Source: Brocadia sp040048245 (GTDB taxonomy: Bacteria > Planctomycetota > Brocadiia > Brocadiales > Brocadiaceae). Taken from it: a stretch of DNA of 64,000 nucleotides. A program made the position numbers and the translations under genes. Positions within the stretch are counted from its first letter, which is position 1; each line of letters begins with the position of its first letter. This document shows positions 25,478-34,140 of this stretch, in pieces. The stretch is taken from the NCBI GenBank assembly GCA_040048245.1, contig JABRVT010000042.1, positions 7,001 to 71,000 on the forward strand, written 5' to 3'. Under the pieces are notes generated by a model. It did not search any database, was not told the origin of the DNA, and was given only the letters and a program-made list of their open reading frames with translations.

Positions 25478-26920
25478 TCATAATCCTGAAACGAAATCAT
25501 AAGCGACTTTCCACACATCACCGGCACCCATTGTTATAACCACATCGCCGGGTTTTACACTGGAAGAAAGAACCTTTACAATATCGGGCAGTTGCGGAAT
25601 ATACCGGACATCCACACCCGCATTATGGACCTCTTCGTATAGTTTCACTGAATTCATTGCAGTTTTTTCATAATCATTGTCCCGAGCAGCGTAGATATCC
25701 GTAAGAATTACCTTATCGGCATGCTGAAAAGACTTTGTGAATCCCTTCAGCAAATGGCGTGTTCTGCTGTATTGATGGGGTTGAAATACACACCATATCC
25801 TCTTTTCCGGATAAAGTTCCCTAGCCGCTTTTAATGTAACGCGTATCTCTGTCGGATGATGCGCATAGTCATCGATTACCGTAATGTTGTTTTTCACACC
25901 AATGATTTGAAACCGCCTGTTTGCGCCGGTAAATGATGCTAACGCATCCCTGATAGAATCCCTGTCCACCCCTATGAACGAGCATACGGCTGTAGCAGCC
26001 AGCGCATTTAACACGTTATGCGTCCCCGGTATCTTTAACAAAAATTCATCAAAAAAAGTGTCTTTTTTAAAAACCCTGAATCTGTTTATACCATTGCCAT
26101 TGGAAATGACCTCGCCGCACCAGTCAGAAGAGGCATCAAGGGAATATGTCTCTACTTTACAATGCGCCCCTTTAACAGCAGCGGCAATATTATCGTCGTG
26201 ATTATTTACCACCAGCAACCCGTCTTTTGAAATTGAAGATGCAAAATCTCCAAAGGCACCTATTATTTTTTCAATATTTTCATAATAGTCCAAATGATCC
26301 TCTTCTATATTGGTAATTACCCCCACCTGTGGGGTAAGATTTAAAAAGGAACGGTCATATTCACAGGCCTCTGCTACAAATAAATTCCCCTTTCCCAAGT
26401 GTGCATTGCCACCAATACCAGGCACCTCTCCGCCTATGACAAATGTCGGATCCAGCCCGGCCGTTTTTAATATCGTTGAGATCATTGCACTGGTAGTCGT
26501 CTTCCCGTGGGTACCGCTGATTGCAATGCCGCGTTTTTCCTTCATTAATGAGCCCAGTATTTGGGAATATTTCACAATCTTTATACCCATTTTACGGGCG
26601 GTTTTAAGGTCGGGATTATCTTCGGAGATAGATGCGGATACCACCACCATGTCTGTCTCTGCTGGCATCAGACTTCCGTCTTGTCTCGTGTTAATCCTTG
26701 CTCCCAATTCTTCCAGTGTCGAAGTCAGTGAAGATGTCCGCACATCCGAACCCGCTACGATGCAACCTTCATTTATAAGAATGCGCGCAACGGCACTCAT
26801 CCCGATACCACCAATACCAATAAAGTATACGCAATGCCCACGTAAAGGTCGACAATTAAATTGTTTTTCTAATGATGCCCTGGATACCTGGATGCTGTCC
26901 ATGCCTTCTGAAAAATTCAT
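25478..26920 (-). CDS. murC: UDP-N-acetylmuramate--L-alanine ligase
   Basis: Adds L-Ala to UDP-MurNAc with ATP. About 480 aa from the Met at 26920, which has AAGGGG ten bases upstream; the frame is open 23 codons further. Motifs: FIGIGGIGMSAVARIL nucleotide-binding loop, ISGTHGKTTTSAM P-loop, EACEYDRSFLNL, ITNIEEDHLDYY, GTHNVLNALAA, DDYAHHPTEI and FQPHQYSRTR. No MurB domain is fused, and no murB lies beside it, as it often does. It lies between murG and ddl as in the canonical cluster. Confidence 0.94.
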   Translation of the reverse strand: MNFSEGMDSIQVSRASLEKQFNCRPLRGHCVYFIGIGGIGMSAVARILINEGCIVAGSDVRTSSLTSTLEELGARINTRQDGSLMPAETDMVVVSASISEDNPDLKTARKMGIKIVKYSQILGSLMKEKRGIAISGTHGKTTTSAMISTILKTAGLDPTFVIGGEVPGIGGNAHLGKGNLFVAEACEYDRSFLNLTPQVGVITNIEEDHLDYYENIEKIIGAFGDFASSISKDGLLVVNNHDDNIAAAVKGAHCKVETYSLDASSDWCGEVISNGNGINRFRVFKKDTFFDEFLLKIPGTHNVLNALAATAVCSFIGVDRDSIRDALASFTGANRRFQIIGVKNNITVIDDYAHHPTEIRVTLKAARELYPEKRIWCVFQPHQYSRTRHLLKGFTKSFQHADKVILTDIYAARDNDYEKTAMNSVKLYEEVHNAGVDVRYIPQLPDIVKVLSSSVKPGDVVITMGAGDVWKVAYDFVSGL

Positions 26921-27047
26921 AGCATTGTCCCCTTTTTGCCTTAAAATCTGTATCATCCGAGATTTATCCCACGCCCAATATAACAGCAAGTCCGTACACT
27001 ATACTACAAATTAACGGTTCACAAAGGCCATACGGTAAAATATCAAG

Positions 27048-28172
27048 TTAACCGACAATCAGCGCAAATTGAGTACTTTTAAGACCAATCACCCGGCATA
27101 TATTATCGACAACATTTGCGGCTGCGTTCGGAATCCCCATTCCCTTACTAAACATCTTCATCCTCTCATACTTTTCTTTGTTTTTGAAAAGATCGGTAAC
27201 AAGCTCTACAACTTTTTCAGGTGTCAAATCGAGCTGCTGTAACAAGTACCCCCCCCCACTGCTTGCCAATTCCATTGCATTCCAGTACTGATGATTATCC
27301 GCTGCATGCGGATATGGTATCACTATGGCAGGAATACCAATTGCTGTAATCTCTGCAATTGTTGTTGCACCTGCCCTGCAGACAATTACATCTGCCATAC
27401 TGAAAGCGGCACCCATATCATCCAGAAAACTACAAACGAACGCATCAATCTTCATTTTTGCGTATGCAGCTTTTGCGGCCTCATATCCATATTCACCCGT
27501 GCAGTGAATTATTTGCAGGTCGTCAGATAATGCCTCTAATTCAGGAAGACATTTTAATATAACCTCATTAATCGCCTGCGCACCCTGACTGCCCCCCGTG
27601 ATCAGCAATGTTTTTTTAGAAGGACTGAGCCCGAATTTTTCAGCAGACCGGCTTCTCCGGCTAAACAAGATATCCTTCCGAATGGGGGTTCCTGTCACAC
27701 GAACAACTTTCGCCCTGTTAAACCACTTGATCGGTCCTCGCCAATGACAATATACCTCATCAGCCCATCTGGCCAAAAACCTGTTTGCCTTCCCTGGAAT
27801 TACATTTTGCTCAAGCAACACGGATGGAATACCGAGTAATTTTGCAGCAATAACCGGGGCGACAGATGCATATCCGCCCAAACCAATCACGATATCGGGA
27901 TTAAATTTTCTCATCACAAAGAGTGATTCAACAATACTTGCAAGCGTTGTACCAATAAACGTAAAGATATATTTACATGTTTTTCCCCATTTTTTTGCAC
28001 GTAACTGCCGGTACTGAAATCCTTTCAGCTCTACGCACCGCTTCTCAAACTCCTTATCCGTCCCAAAAAAAATAATTTCTGCCCCGCGAAACCTAGAATG
28101 AATTTCTTCGGCCGTACTCAGCCCTGCCATTAAATGTCCACCTGTACCACCCCCCGCAAAAATTACTTTCAT
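27048..28172 (-). CDS. murG: UDP-GlcNAc--lipid I N-acetylglucosamine transferase
   Basis: Converts lipid I to lipid II at the inner face of the membrane. 374 aa, GT-B fold (GT28). Motifs: FAGGGTGGHLMAGLS at the N-terminus (usual P of GGHxxP replaced by Ala), VIGLGGYASVAPVIAA, LLEQNVIPGKANRFLA, the ITGGSQGAQAIN loop of the C-domain, CRAGATTIAEI and IPYPHAADNHQ. The start ATG directly precedes the fold. It lies 120 bases downstream of ftsW; murC follows after 127 bases counted to its preferred start. Intact. Confidence 0.94.
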   Translation of the reverse strand: MKVIFAGGGTGGHLMAGLSTAEEIHSRFRGAEIIFFGTDKEFEKRCVELKGFQYRQLRAKKWGKTCKYIFTFIGTTLASIVESLFVMRKFNPDIVIGLGGYASVAPVIAAKLLGIPSVLLEQNVIPGKANRFLARWADEVYCHWRGPIKWFNRAKVVRVTGTPIRKDILFSRRSRSAEKFGLSPSKKTLLITGGSQGAQAINEVILKCLPELEALSDDLQIIHCTGEYGYEAAKAAYAKMKIDAFVCSFLDDMGAAFSMADVIVCRAGATTIAEITAIGIPAIVIPYPHAADNHQYWNAMELASSGGGYLLQQLDLTPEKVVELVTDLFKNKEKYERMKMFSKGMGIPNAAANVVDNICRVIGLKSTQFALIVG

Positions 28173-28292
28173 TTTTTGTACCCCTTTTTCAGCAACAAAT
28201 AACGCCGGTTAAAAATTAAACACAAATGACACATCACAGGTCATCTCACGTTTAAGATTTACACACACCATGACTTACACAAACCATCATTC

Positions 28293-29495
28293 CTATCGCC
28301 AGGAAAAATTGGCTATGCCTGTTGCAATCTTATGCCAGATTCTCACCGGCAATAGTTCTTCCTCTTTACCTTCAGAGGTCTCTCCCCTATCAATTGGCAA
28401 ACGCTGAATTTCCCCTGTTTCAGATTGCTTTGCAATATTAACCAATATGCCAACCCCCATCATTGAAAATAGCAATGAAGACCCGCCGGAACTAATAAAG
28501 GGTAAGGGAATACCCTTTGTAGGCACAATGCCGGAGACAACCGCTATGTTAATAATCGCCTGTAATCCAAACATCACCGTAATCCCGAGGCCCAGAAAAA
28601 AACCAAACACGTCTCTGGCCCTATGTACAATCCTCAGCCCCTGCCATAGTAACAATAAAAAGAGGATTATAATAGCTACCACTCCAAGAAAACCAAATTC
28701 TTCACCCAAAATGGTAAATATAAAATCGCTGTTACTTTCCGGCAAAAAAAATAGCTTTTGTTTACTGCCACCAATACCTAACCCCGTTAAACCACCGGAT
28801 CCCAGAGCAATCCATGACTGAATTATATGATACCCTGTTCCTGAAGGATCCTTCCAGGGGTCAAGAAAGGCTGTCAATCTTTCCTTTCTGTACGAAACCT
28901 CAAACAACATCTTGTGTATAAACGGTGCAAAAGCAATAGCAGTAAAACAAATGAAAATAATTCTTGTTCCTCCGGCAATCAGCATAATTAGAGACAGTAT
29001 CGCAATAAATGCTGCAGTTCCAAAATCCGGCTCCTTCATCACAAGGGCACTTGTTAATGCTATTACACCAAGTGGCAGTATGAAACCGCACTTGAATTCG
29101 GACATACGATTATTATTTTTTGCAATATAGCTTGAAATAAATATGATAACAGCCACCTTCGCAAATTCGGAGGGCTGTACGCCCAGAATATGATTGAACC
29201 GGATCCACCTGCGTGCACCATTGGCAACCGTACCTATCCCGGGTATCAACACCAGTAAAAGGAGGGTAAGGGAGATAACAAGAAGTGGAATACTCAATCT
29301 CTGCAAATAATGATAGTCTACCATTGACATTATCATCAGTACCAGAGAACCTGTAAGTATCCACAGGAGATGCTTCATGAACTGATAGCCATTTCCGTCT
29401 GATCCTGCAGTTGTCATATCTGTACTATACACAGCAACGACACTGAATCCCAGCAAGATAACAACAATATAGATAACAAAATGCCATGATTTCAC
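28293..29495 (-). CDS. ftsW: SEDS-family septal peptidoglycan polymerase FtsW
   Basis: 400 aa, about ten TM segments. Lipid II glycan polymerase partner of the class B PBP encoded upstream. SEDS motifs: MVDYHYLQRLSIPLL, NGARRWIRF then QPSEFAKVAVIIFISSYIA (catalytic loop region), KEPDFGTAAFI, YHIIQSWIALGSGGLTGLG, LPESNSDFIFTILGEEFGF and GIPLPFISSGGSSL. A ~45-residue soluble C-terminal tail (SETGEIQRLPIDRGETSEG and beyond) is present. It starts only 14 bases after mraY ends, exactly where murD usually sits between them. Confidence 0.94.
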   Translation of the reverse strand: MKSWHFVIYIVVILLGFSVVAVYSTDMTTAGSDGNGYQFMKHLLWILTGSLVLMIMSMVDYHYLQRLSIPLLVISLTLLLLVLIPGIGTVANGARRWIRFNHILGVQPSEFAKVAVIIFISSYIAKNNNRMSEFKCGFILPLGVIALTSALVMKEPDFGTAAFIAILSLIMLIAGGTRIIFICFTAIAFAPFIHKMLFEVSYRKERLTAFLDPWKDPSGTGYHIIQSWIALGSGGLTGLGIGGSKQKLFFLPESNSDFIFTILGEEFGFLGVVAIIILFLLLLWQGLRIVHRARDVFGFFLGLGITVMFGLQAIINIAVVSGIVPTKGIPLPFISSGGSSLLFSMMGVGILVNIAKQSETGEIQRLPIDRGETSEGKEEELLPVRIWHKIATGIANFSWR

Positions 29496-29509
29496 GAATA
29501 ACTCTCCCT

Positions 29510-30598
29510 TTACAGCAATGCAAAACTGAATAGAGCCAGCAGGGCGGCGACTATCCAGAATCTTAACGTGATCTTTGTCTCAGGCCATCCCTTAAACTGG
29601 AAGTGGTGGTGCAGGGGTGCACAACGGAAAATCCTTTTCTTTGTCATTTTATAAAAAGAAACCTGCACAAGGACAGAAACCGCCTCTGCTACGAAGACGC
29701 CTCCTATGATAACCATCAACACCTCTTGCTTTACAATAATGGCAATAAGTCCTAAAGTACCCCCCAATGTTAATGATCCTGTATCACCCATAAAAACCTG
29801 TGCCGGAAAACAGTTGTACCACAAAAACCCCAGCCCGCCTCCTGCAAGCGCTGCACAAAAGACACTTAATTCTCCGCTTCCGGGAATATAAGAAACCCTC
29901 AAATAGTTACTGAAATCGACCCTGCCGGAAATATAGGCAATCACCGCAAAAGCCATTCCTGCTATAATGCTGCACCCTATCGCCAGACCATCCAGACCAT
30001 CCGTGAGATTGACGGCATTTGACATTCCCACAACCCAAAGGGCCACAATCAATATATAAAAAGGCCCAACATCGGGTCTGAAATCCTTAATAAAAGGAAT
30101 GGCAAGCTGTGTACCCCACGAAAATTTGCTAAAATGGAAATACAAGATCAACCCCAAAATAAGCCCCAACGCTGATTGAAATAACAGCTTTGACACATCA
30201 GTTAGACCCGCTACATTTTTCTGTGTAAGTTTGATATAATCATCTATAAACCCGAGCACGCCAAACCATATTAACGTAAACATTAGCAAGAGAACGTATT
30301 CATTGTAAATATTGCACCAAAGGAGAGCAGAAATTAAGACAGAAACAATTACAATAATTCCTCCCATTGTTGGTGTATTCTTTTTATCAAAATGCATACG
30401 CTTGAGTTCCTCGGAGTCTTTTTTTGTTGTGTCCTCACCAACCTTCAAGGCCCGAAGTCTTTTGATAAACCAGTGACCAAAAAAAATACTGATGAAAAAC
30501 GCAGTAAAGGCAGCCAGGGAGGAACGAGAAGATATGTATTTCAATATCTCCGGTGAATAAATCAAAGAAAATAAATTATAAAGCAAAATCCACGTCAT
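29510..30598 (-). CDS. mraY: Phospho-N-acetylmuramoyl-pentapeptide transferase
   Basis: Transfers phospho-MurNAc-pentapeptide to undecaprenyl phosphate, giving lipid I. 362 aa with ten TMs. Motifs: KKNTPTMGGIIVIVSV, the catalytic aspartates in LGFIDDYIKL and NAVNLTDGLDGLAIG, the F-MGDTGSLTLGG loop and the PLHHHFQFKGWPE signature with HHH. Full length and intact. Downstream ftsW is 14 bases away; murF lies 132 bases upstream. Confidence 0.95.
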   Translation of the reverse strand: MTWILLYNLFSLIYSPEILKYISSRSSLAAFTAFFISIFFGHWFIKRLRALKVGEDTTKKDSEELKRMHFDKKNTPTMGGIIVIVSVLISALLWCNIYNEYVLLLMFTLIWFGVLGFIDDYIKLTQKNVAGLTDVSKLLFQSALGLILGLILYFHFSKFSWGTQLAIPFIKDFRPDVGPFYILIVALWVVGMSNAVNLTDGLDGLAIGCSIIAGMAFAVIAYISGRVDFSNYLRVSYIPGSGELSVFCAALAGGGLGFLWYNCFPAQVFMGDTGSLTLGGTLGLIAIIVKQEVLMVIIGGVFVAEAVSVLVQVSFYKMTKKRIFRCAPLHHHFQFKGWPETKITLRFWIVAALLALFSFALL

Positions 30599-30730
30599 AC
30601 ATTATCTCTTTTCAGTATATTCCATTGCGATAACAAATGGCATAGTCTCTTTCAGCCAAAAACGCTTATTCCCGCTTATTCATCGCATTGTTGTTCCTGT
30701 ATTAAAATCAACTATGAATTCACAAATGGT

Positions 30731-32104
30731 TTAGAAGATTTCTTTAAACTTCCCGATGATATTTTCCATGTGCATACCTCTGGAACCCTTGATTAATACC
30801 GTATCATTCTCTCTGAGTTCATGTATTTCTGACACGGTAATATCCGCAATATCCCTGAAGCTGGCAACCTGTTTTTCATGCATACCTGACAATTTTGCGG
30901 CCTTTGCAATCTCAGATGCACGCTCTCCCACCGTCCATAACAAATCAATATTAAGACGGGCCACCATTTCTCCGATCTCTCTGTGCAACTGAAAAGACTC
31001 TTCTCCCAACTCGAGCATATCTCCGCAAATAAACACCTTTCTCCCCGCTGTATCAGTTTCATTCAGATATTCAAGGGCTGCACGGACAGACGCAGGATTT
31101 GCATTGTATGCATCATTAATGAGTGTAATATTCCCAATGCGTTGCTGCTCAATCCTCATTTGTGGAAGTGTGAAGGATGAAAAGGCATCCTTCAGATCAC
31201 AGATGTTATGCCCCAGTACAAGGCACACCGCAAAGGATGCCAGACAGTTTTGAATATTATGATGCCCCGGAACCGGAAGATATATTTCAGAAACCCCGTT
31301 AATTGACAAAATATAACCACTGCCTTTTTTCCGTACGTCAGTACATCGTACATCCGCATGCGGGCTGAAACCAAAACTTACTACCTCTCCCCTGAATTCA
31401 CTGGCAATCCCAACACACCATGGATTATCGATGTTATATACAAATACACCTTCTTTGCGGAGATTTTTCAGGATTTCCCCTTTTTCCGAGGCAACCCCTT
31501 CGATACTTCCCAAGCCTTCAAGATGTGTTTTTGAAATATTAACAATTACGGCAATATCAGGGACGCCGATTTCCGATAAACGACGGATATCTCCAGGAGC
31601 GTTTGTACCCATTTCCAGTACGGCGTACCGATGCCTGTTTTCAATTTCAAATATCGTTAACGGCACGCCTATAAAATTATTAAAACTTTTTTGCGATTTT
31701 ACAGCAGGGCCAAAACAAGACAATAAGTGATGCGTCATATCTTTCGTGGTAGTCTTACCGTTGCTCCCCGTGATCCCGATAATTTTTGTTTCCAGTTTTT
31801 GGCGATAATACCTTGCCAGATCCCCTAACGCTGCTACAGTGTCCTTTACCCGAATCAATGGGAAATCCATGCACCAAAAATCCTGTTTTTCACCTGAAAT
31901 AACTGCCCCCGCCGCCCCGGCATTCGCCGCTTGCAGGATAAACTGATGGCCGTCAAAACGCTCTCCTTTGAGCGCAAAAAACAAATCGCCTCGCCGGATA
32001 TTCCGGCTGTCTGTGGATATACCTTTTATCTTTGTGCTCCTGTCGGCACATTCTATACACCCGCAGACAGCATTTACCACTTCATCAAGAGATAACTCTT
32101 CCAT
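30731..32104 (-). CDS. murF: UDP-MurNAc-tripeptide--D-alanyl-D-alanine ligase
   Basis: Adds D-Ala-D-Ala to the UDP-MurNAc tripeptide. 457 aa, three Mur domains: an N-terminal uridine-binding domain (ISTDSRNIRRGDLFFALKGE), a central ATPase (IGITGSNGKTTTKDM, EMGTNAPGDI, NISKTHLEGLGS) and a C-terminal domain (LINDAYNANPASVRAAL, GDMLELGEES, LIKGSRGMHME). It starts 17 bases after murE stops. It acts on the product of the neighbouring MurE; the MurD step between MurC and MurE has no gene here. Confidence 0.95.
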   Translation of the reverse strand: MEELSLDEVVNAVCGCIECADRSTKIKGISTDSRNIRRGDLFFALKGERFDGHQFILQAANAGAAGAVISGEKQDFWCMDFPLIRVKDTVAALGDLARYYRQKLETKIIGITGSNGKTTTKDMTHHLLSCFGPAVKSQKSFNNFIGVPLTIFEIENRHRYAVLEMGTNAPGDIRRLSEIGVPDIAVIVNISKTHLEGLGSIEGVASEKGEILKNLRKEGVFVYNIDNPWCVGIASEFRGEVVSFGFSPHADVRCTDVRKKGSGYILSINGVSEIYLPVPGHHNIQNCLASFAVCLVLGHNICDLKDAFSSFTLPQMRIEQQRIGNITLINDAYNANPASVRAALEYLNETDTAGRKVFICGDMLELGEESFQLHREIGEMVARLNIDLLWTVGERASEIAKAAKLSGMHEKQVASFRDIADITVSEIHELRENDTVLIKGSRGMHMENIIGKFKEIF

Positions 32105-32121
32105 TCCGTTGATTTAACCAT

Positions 32122-33591
32122 CTAAACATGCGATACTACATTATTCTGTAAGATTTGTCTTACAATCTCACGGTCGTCAAAGGGAGTTATAGTACCTTTT
32201 GTTATCTGATATTGCTCGTGACCCTTTCCTGCAATAATTACAACATCACCCTTTTTTGCCTCCAAAATGGCCTCTTCAATAGCCGCTTTCCTGTCGACCT
32301 GCACCCGGAAACAGTCCTGTTTCCTAACACCCCTTTGAATTTCGGATATAATACTATGAGGGTCTTCAGAACGGGGGTTATCACTCGTTATCCAGAAAAT
32401 GTCTGAATATTTTTCTGCAATATGTCCCATCTTTGGTCTTTTCTTTCTGTCTCTGTCTCCCCCGCATCCAAAGACCAGTATAATACGTCCTGCCGTTACC
32501 TCCCTCAGGGTACTCAGGACAACCTGCAACGCCTGATGTGTATGGGCAAAGTCAATATAAACATGAAAATCCTGCCCGCAATCAATTTTTTCCAGACGCC
32601 CGGGTACAGCGCTTAAAGATTCAATACCAGCTCTTACAGTGTCAATTTTAAAACCCAGTGCCAGGGCATTGGCTGCAGCTGCCAGGGCATTATAAACATT
32701 GTGCTTGCCAGCCAATTTTACGTTAATAAGCATTTTCCCCCAGGGGGAATTCAGCAAAATTCTTGTTGCATCGGCGTCCATATGCATTATTTCAGCCGTT
32801 ACATCCGCATTCTTTTTCTTTATACCATACCAGACTATTTGCGATTTCGTGCACGCAGCAAAATATTTACTAGCATTATGATCGGCATTCAGGATGGCAA
32901 ACGACTCAGTACCCAATCCTTCTACTAGTTTAAGTTTTTCCGCCCTGTAGTTCCTTATATTTATATGATAATCAAGATGATCGATGGATAAATTCGTGAA
33001 AATTGCTGAACGAAAACGAACCCCGTCAAGCCTGTGCTGAGAGAGGGCATGGGAGGATGCTTCTATTACTGCGTACTTTATACCTGAACTATGCATTTCG
33101 GAGAGAAACCTCTGGATTTCAACCGACTCTGGAGTAGTTTCAAGCGCCGGTATTACCCTTTTCCCTATCTGGTACTGAATCGTACCAATCAGTCCTGATT
33201 TTTCACCGGAGGCCTCAATGATGGATTTTGTCAGATACGATGTGGTTGTTTTACCATTCGTTCCCGTAATACCAACCACCGTCATCCGGGAAGAAGGTTC
33301 GCCATAAAAACGGCAACTCAATGCTGCAAGGGCGGGGCGCGTGTTTGATACAATGATCTGGGGTATCCGTGGAGTTATATCGATCTTTTCTTCCACAACA
33401 AGTGCAACGGCTCCTTTCTCTCCTGCATCGGCAATAAAATCATGTCCATCCACCTTATGACCTCTGATGGCAACAAACACATAACCCCCTTTTACTTTAC
33501 GTGAATCATGTGTTAGCCCACAAACTTCCTTTTCCACAAAATCAAAAGATTTGTAGCCTTTCAAACAGGAACAAAGCACGCTCAATTTCAT
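32122..33591 (-). CDS. murE: UDP-MurNAc-L-Ala-D-Glu--meso-diaminopimelate ligase
   Basis: Adds the third stem-peptide residue. About 489 aa. Motifs: LTHDSRKVKGGYVFVAIRG, GITGTNGKTTTSYLT P-loop, EASSHALSQHRLDGV, FTNLSIDHLDYH, DFAHTHQAL, VFGCGGDRDRKKRP. The substrate motif is DNPRSEDP: DNPR is the meso-diaminopimelate signature (Lys enzymes differ), so the wall should be of the mDAP type. The Met at 33591 is preferred; the open frame extends 18 codons upstream and would overlap the small gene at 33630. Confidence 0.94.
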   Translation of the reverse strand: MKLSVLCSCLKGYKSFDFVEKEVCGLTHDSRKVKGGYVFVAIRGHKVDGHDFIADAGEKGAVALVVEEKIDITPRIPQIIVSNTRPALAALSCRFYGEPSSRMTVVGITGTNGKTTTSYLTKSIIEASGEKSGLIGTIQYQIGKRVIPALETTPESVEIQRFLSEMHSSGIKYAVIEASSHALSQHRLDGVRFRSAIFTNLSIDHLDYHINIRNYRAEKLKLVEGLGTESFAILNADHNASKYFAACTKSQIVWYGIKKKNADVTAEIMHMDADATRILLNSPWGKMLINVKLAGKHNVYNALAAAANALALGFKIDTVRAGIESLSAVPGRLEKIDCGQDFHVYIDFAHTHQALQVVLSTLREVTAGRIILVFGCGGDRDRKKRPKMGHIAEKYSDIFWITSDNPRSEDPHSIISEIQRGVRKQDCFRVQVDRKAAIEEAILEAKKGDVVIIAGKGHEQYQITKGTITPFDDREIVRQILQNNVVSHV

Positions 33592-33629
33592 AATCTGATA
33601 CTTTGCTTTCTGTAAAATGCCACCGCCCT

Positions 33630-33875
33630 CTAACGGAAAAAACAATTTATTTTTAATGTTGCATCAAAACCCTGTGCTTTTTTACTCTTTGACTGAACAA
33701 TCCGCTCGTAAAAATGCCTTGTTCTGTTAACCTTATCAACTTCCTCAGCATACTCCTTTAAAAGCCTGTCCAGGATATCCCGGTTATTTGTTCTGGCCAT
33801 TTCAAGCTCTTTTTCCGTAGCGTACAAACTGTACCATAGGACAAAATTCTGTTTTTCAATTTCCTTTTGCGTCAT
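33630..33875 (-). CDS. Small helical protein of unknown function inside the dcw cluster
   Basis: About 81 aa from the ATG at 33875, which has an excellent ribosome site (AAAGGAGGGGAAG directly upstream); ten more codons are open before it. The sequence is charged and helical (KEIEKQNFVLWYSLYATEKE; NRDILDRLLKEYAEEVDKVN), with an aromatic VLWYSLY patch and a basic Lys-rich C-terminus. No TM or signal peptide. It lies between ftsI and murE, a position normally without a gene, so a division- or wall-related role is possible but unproven. I recognise no family. Confidence 0.7.
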   Translation of the reverse strand: MTQKEIEKQNFVLWYSLYATEKELEMARTNNRDILDRLLKEYAEEVDKVNRTRHFYERIVQSKSKKAQGFDATLKINCFFR

Positions 33876-34090
33876 CTTCCCCTCCTTTCCTTTACCCCAC
33901 GTCATAGCGAAACCGAAAAATACTTTACCACACTATCTCTTGCCTTTTCAAGCCATCAAAATCGCACATCATCTACTTTCAGCAGAATATACACGGCACA
34001 GCATAGCACACCATAAAGATGCAACAAGTAGCACGCAGTTAAAGTGATAAATTTTATTACCTACTTGAGCGAATAAACGGGATAGTTACC

Positions 34091-34117
34091 AAAACTTCCT
34101 AAAAAAGAAGAAGTTTT
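34091..34117 (-). terminator. AT-rich stem-loop downstream of ftsI
   Basis: AAAACTTC (34091-34098) and GAAGTTTT (34110-34117) form an 8-bp stem 24 bases beyond the ftsI stop. Very similar sequences occur at 8810-8838 and 40833-40865, so it may be a dispersed repeat rather than a dedicated terminator. The rest of the 265-base gap (33876-34140) shows nothing else. Confidence 0.3.
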
Positions 34118-34140
34118 ACAGGCCAATGCTACAAACACAA

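Noticed and set aside
26310..27014. 234-aa plus-strand open frame inside murC
   Set aside because: Antisense shadow of the conserved Mur ligase domains.
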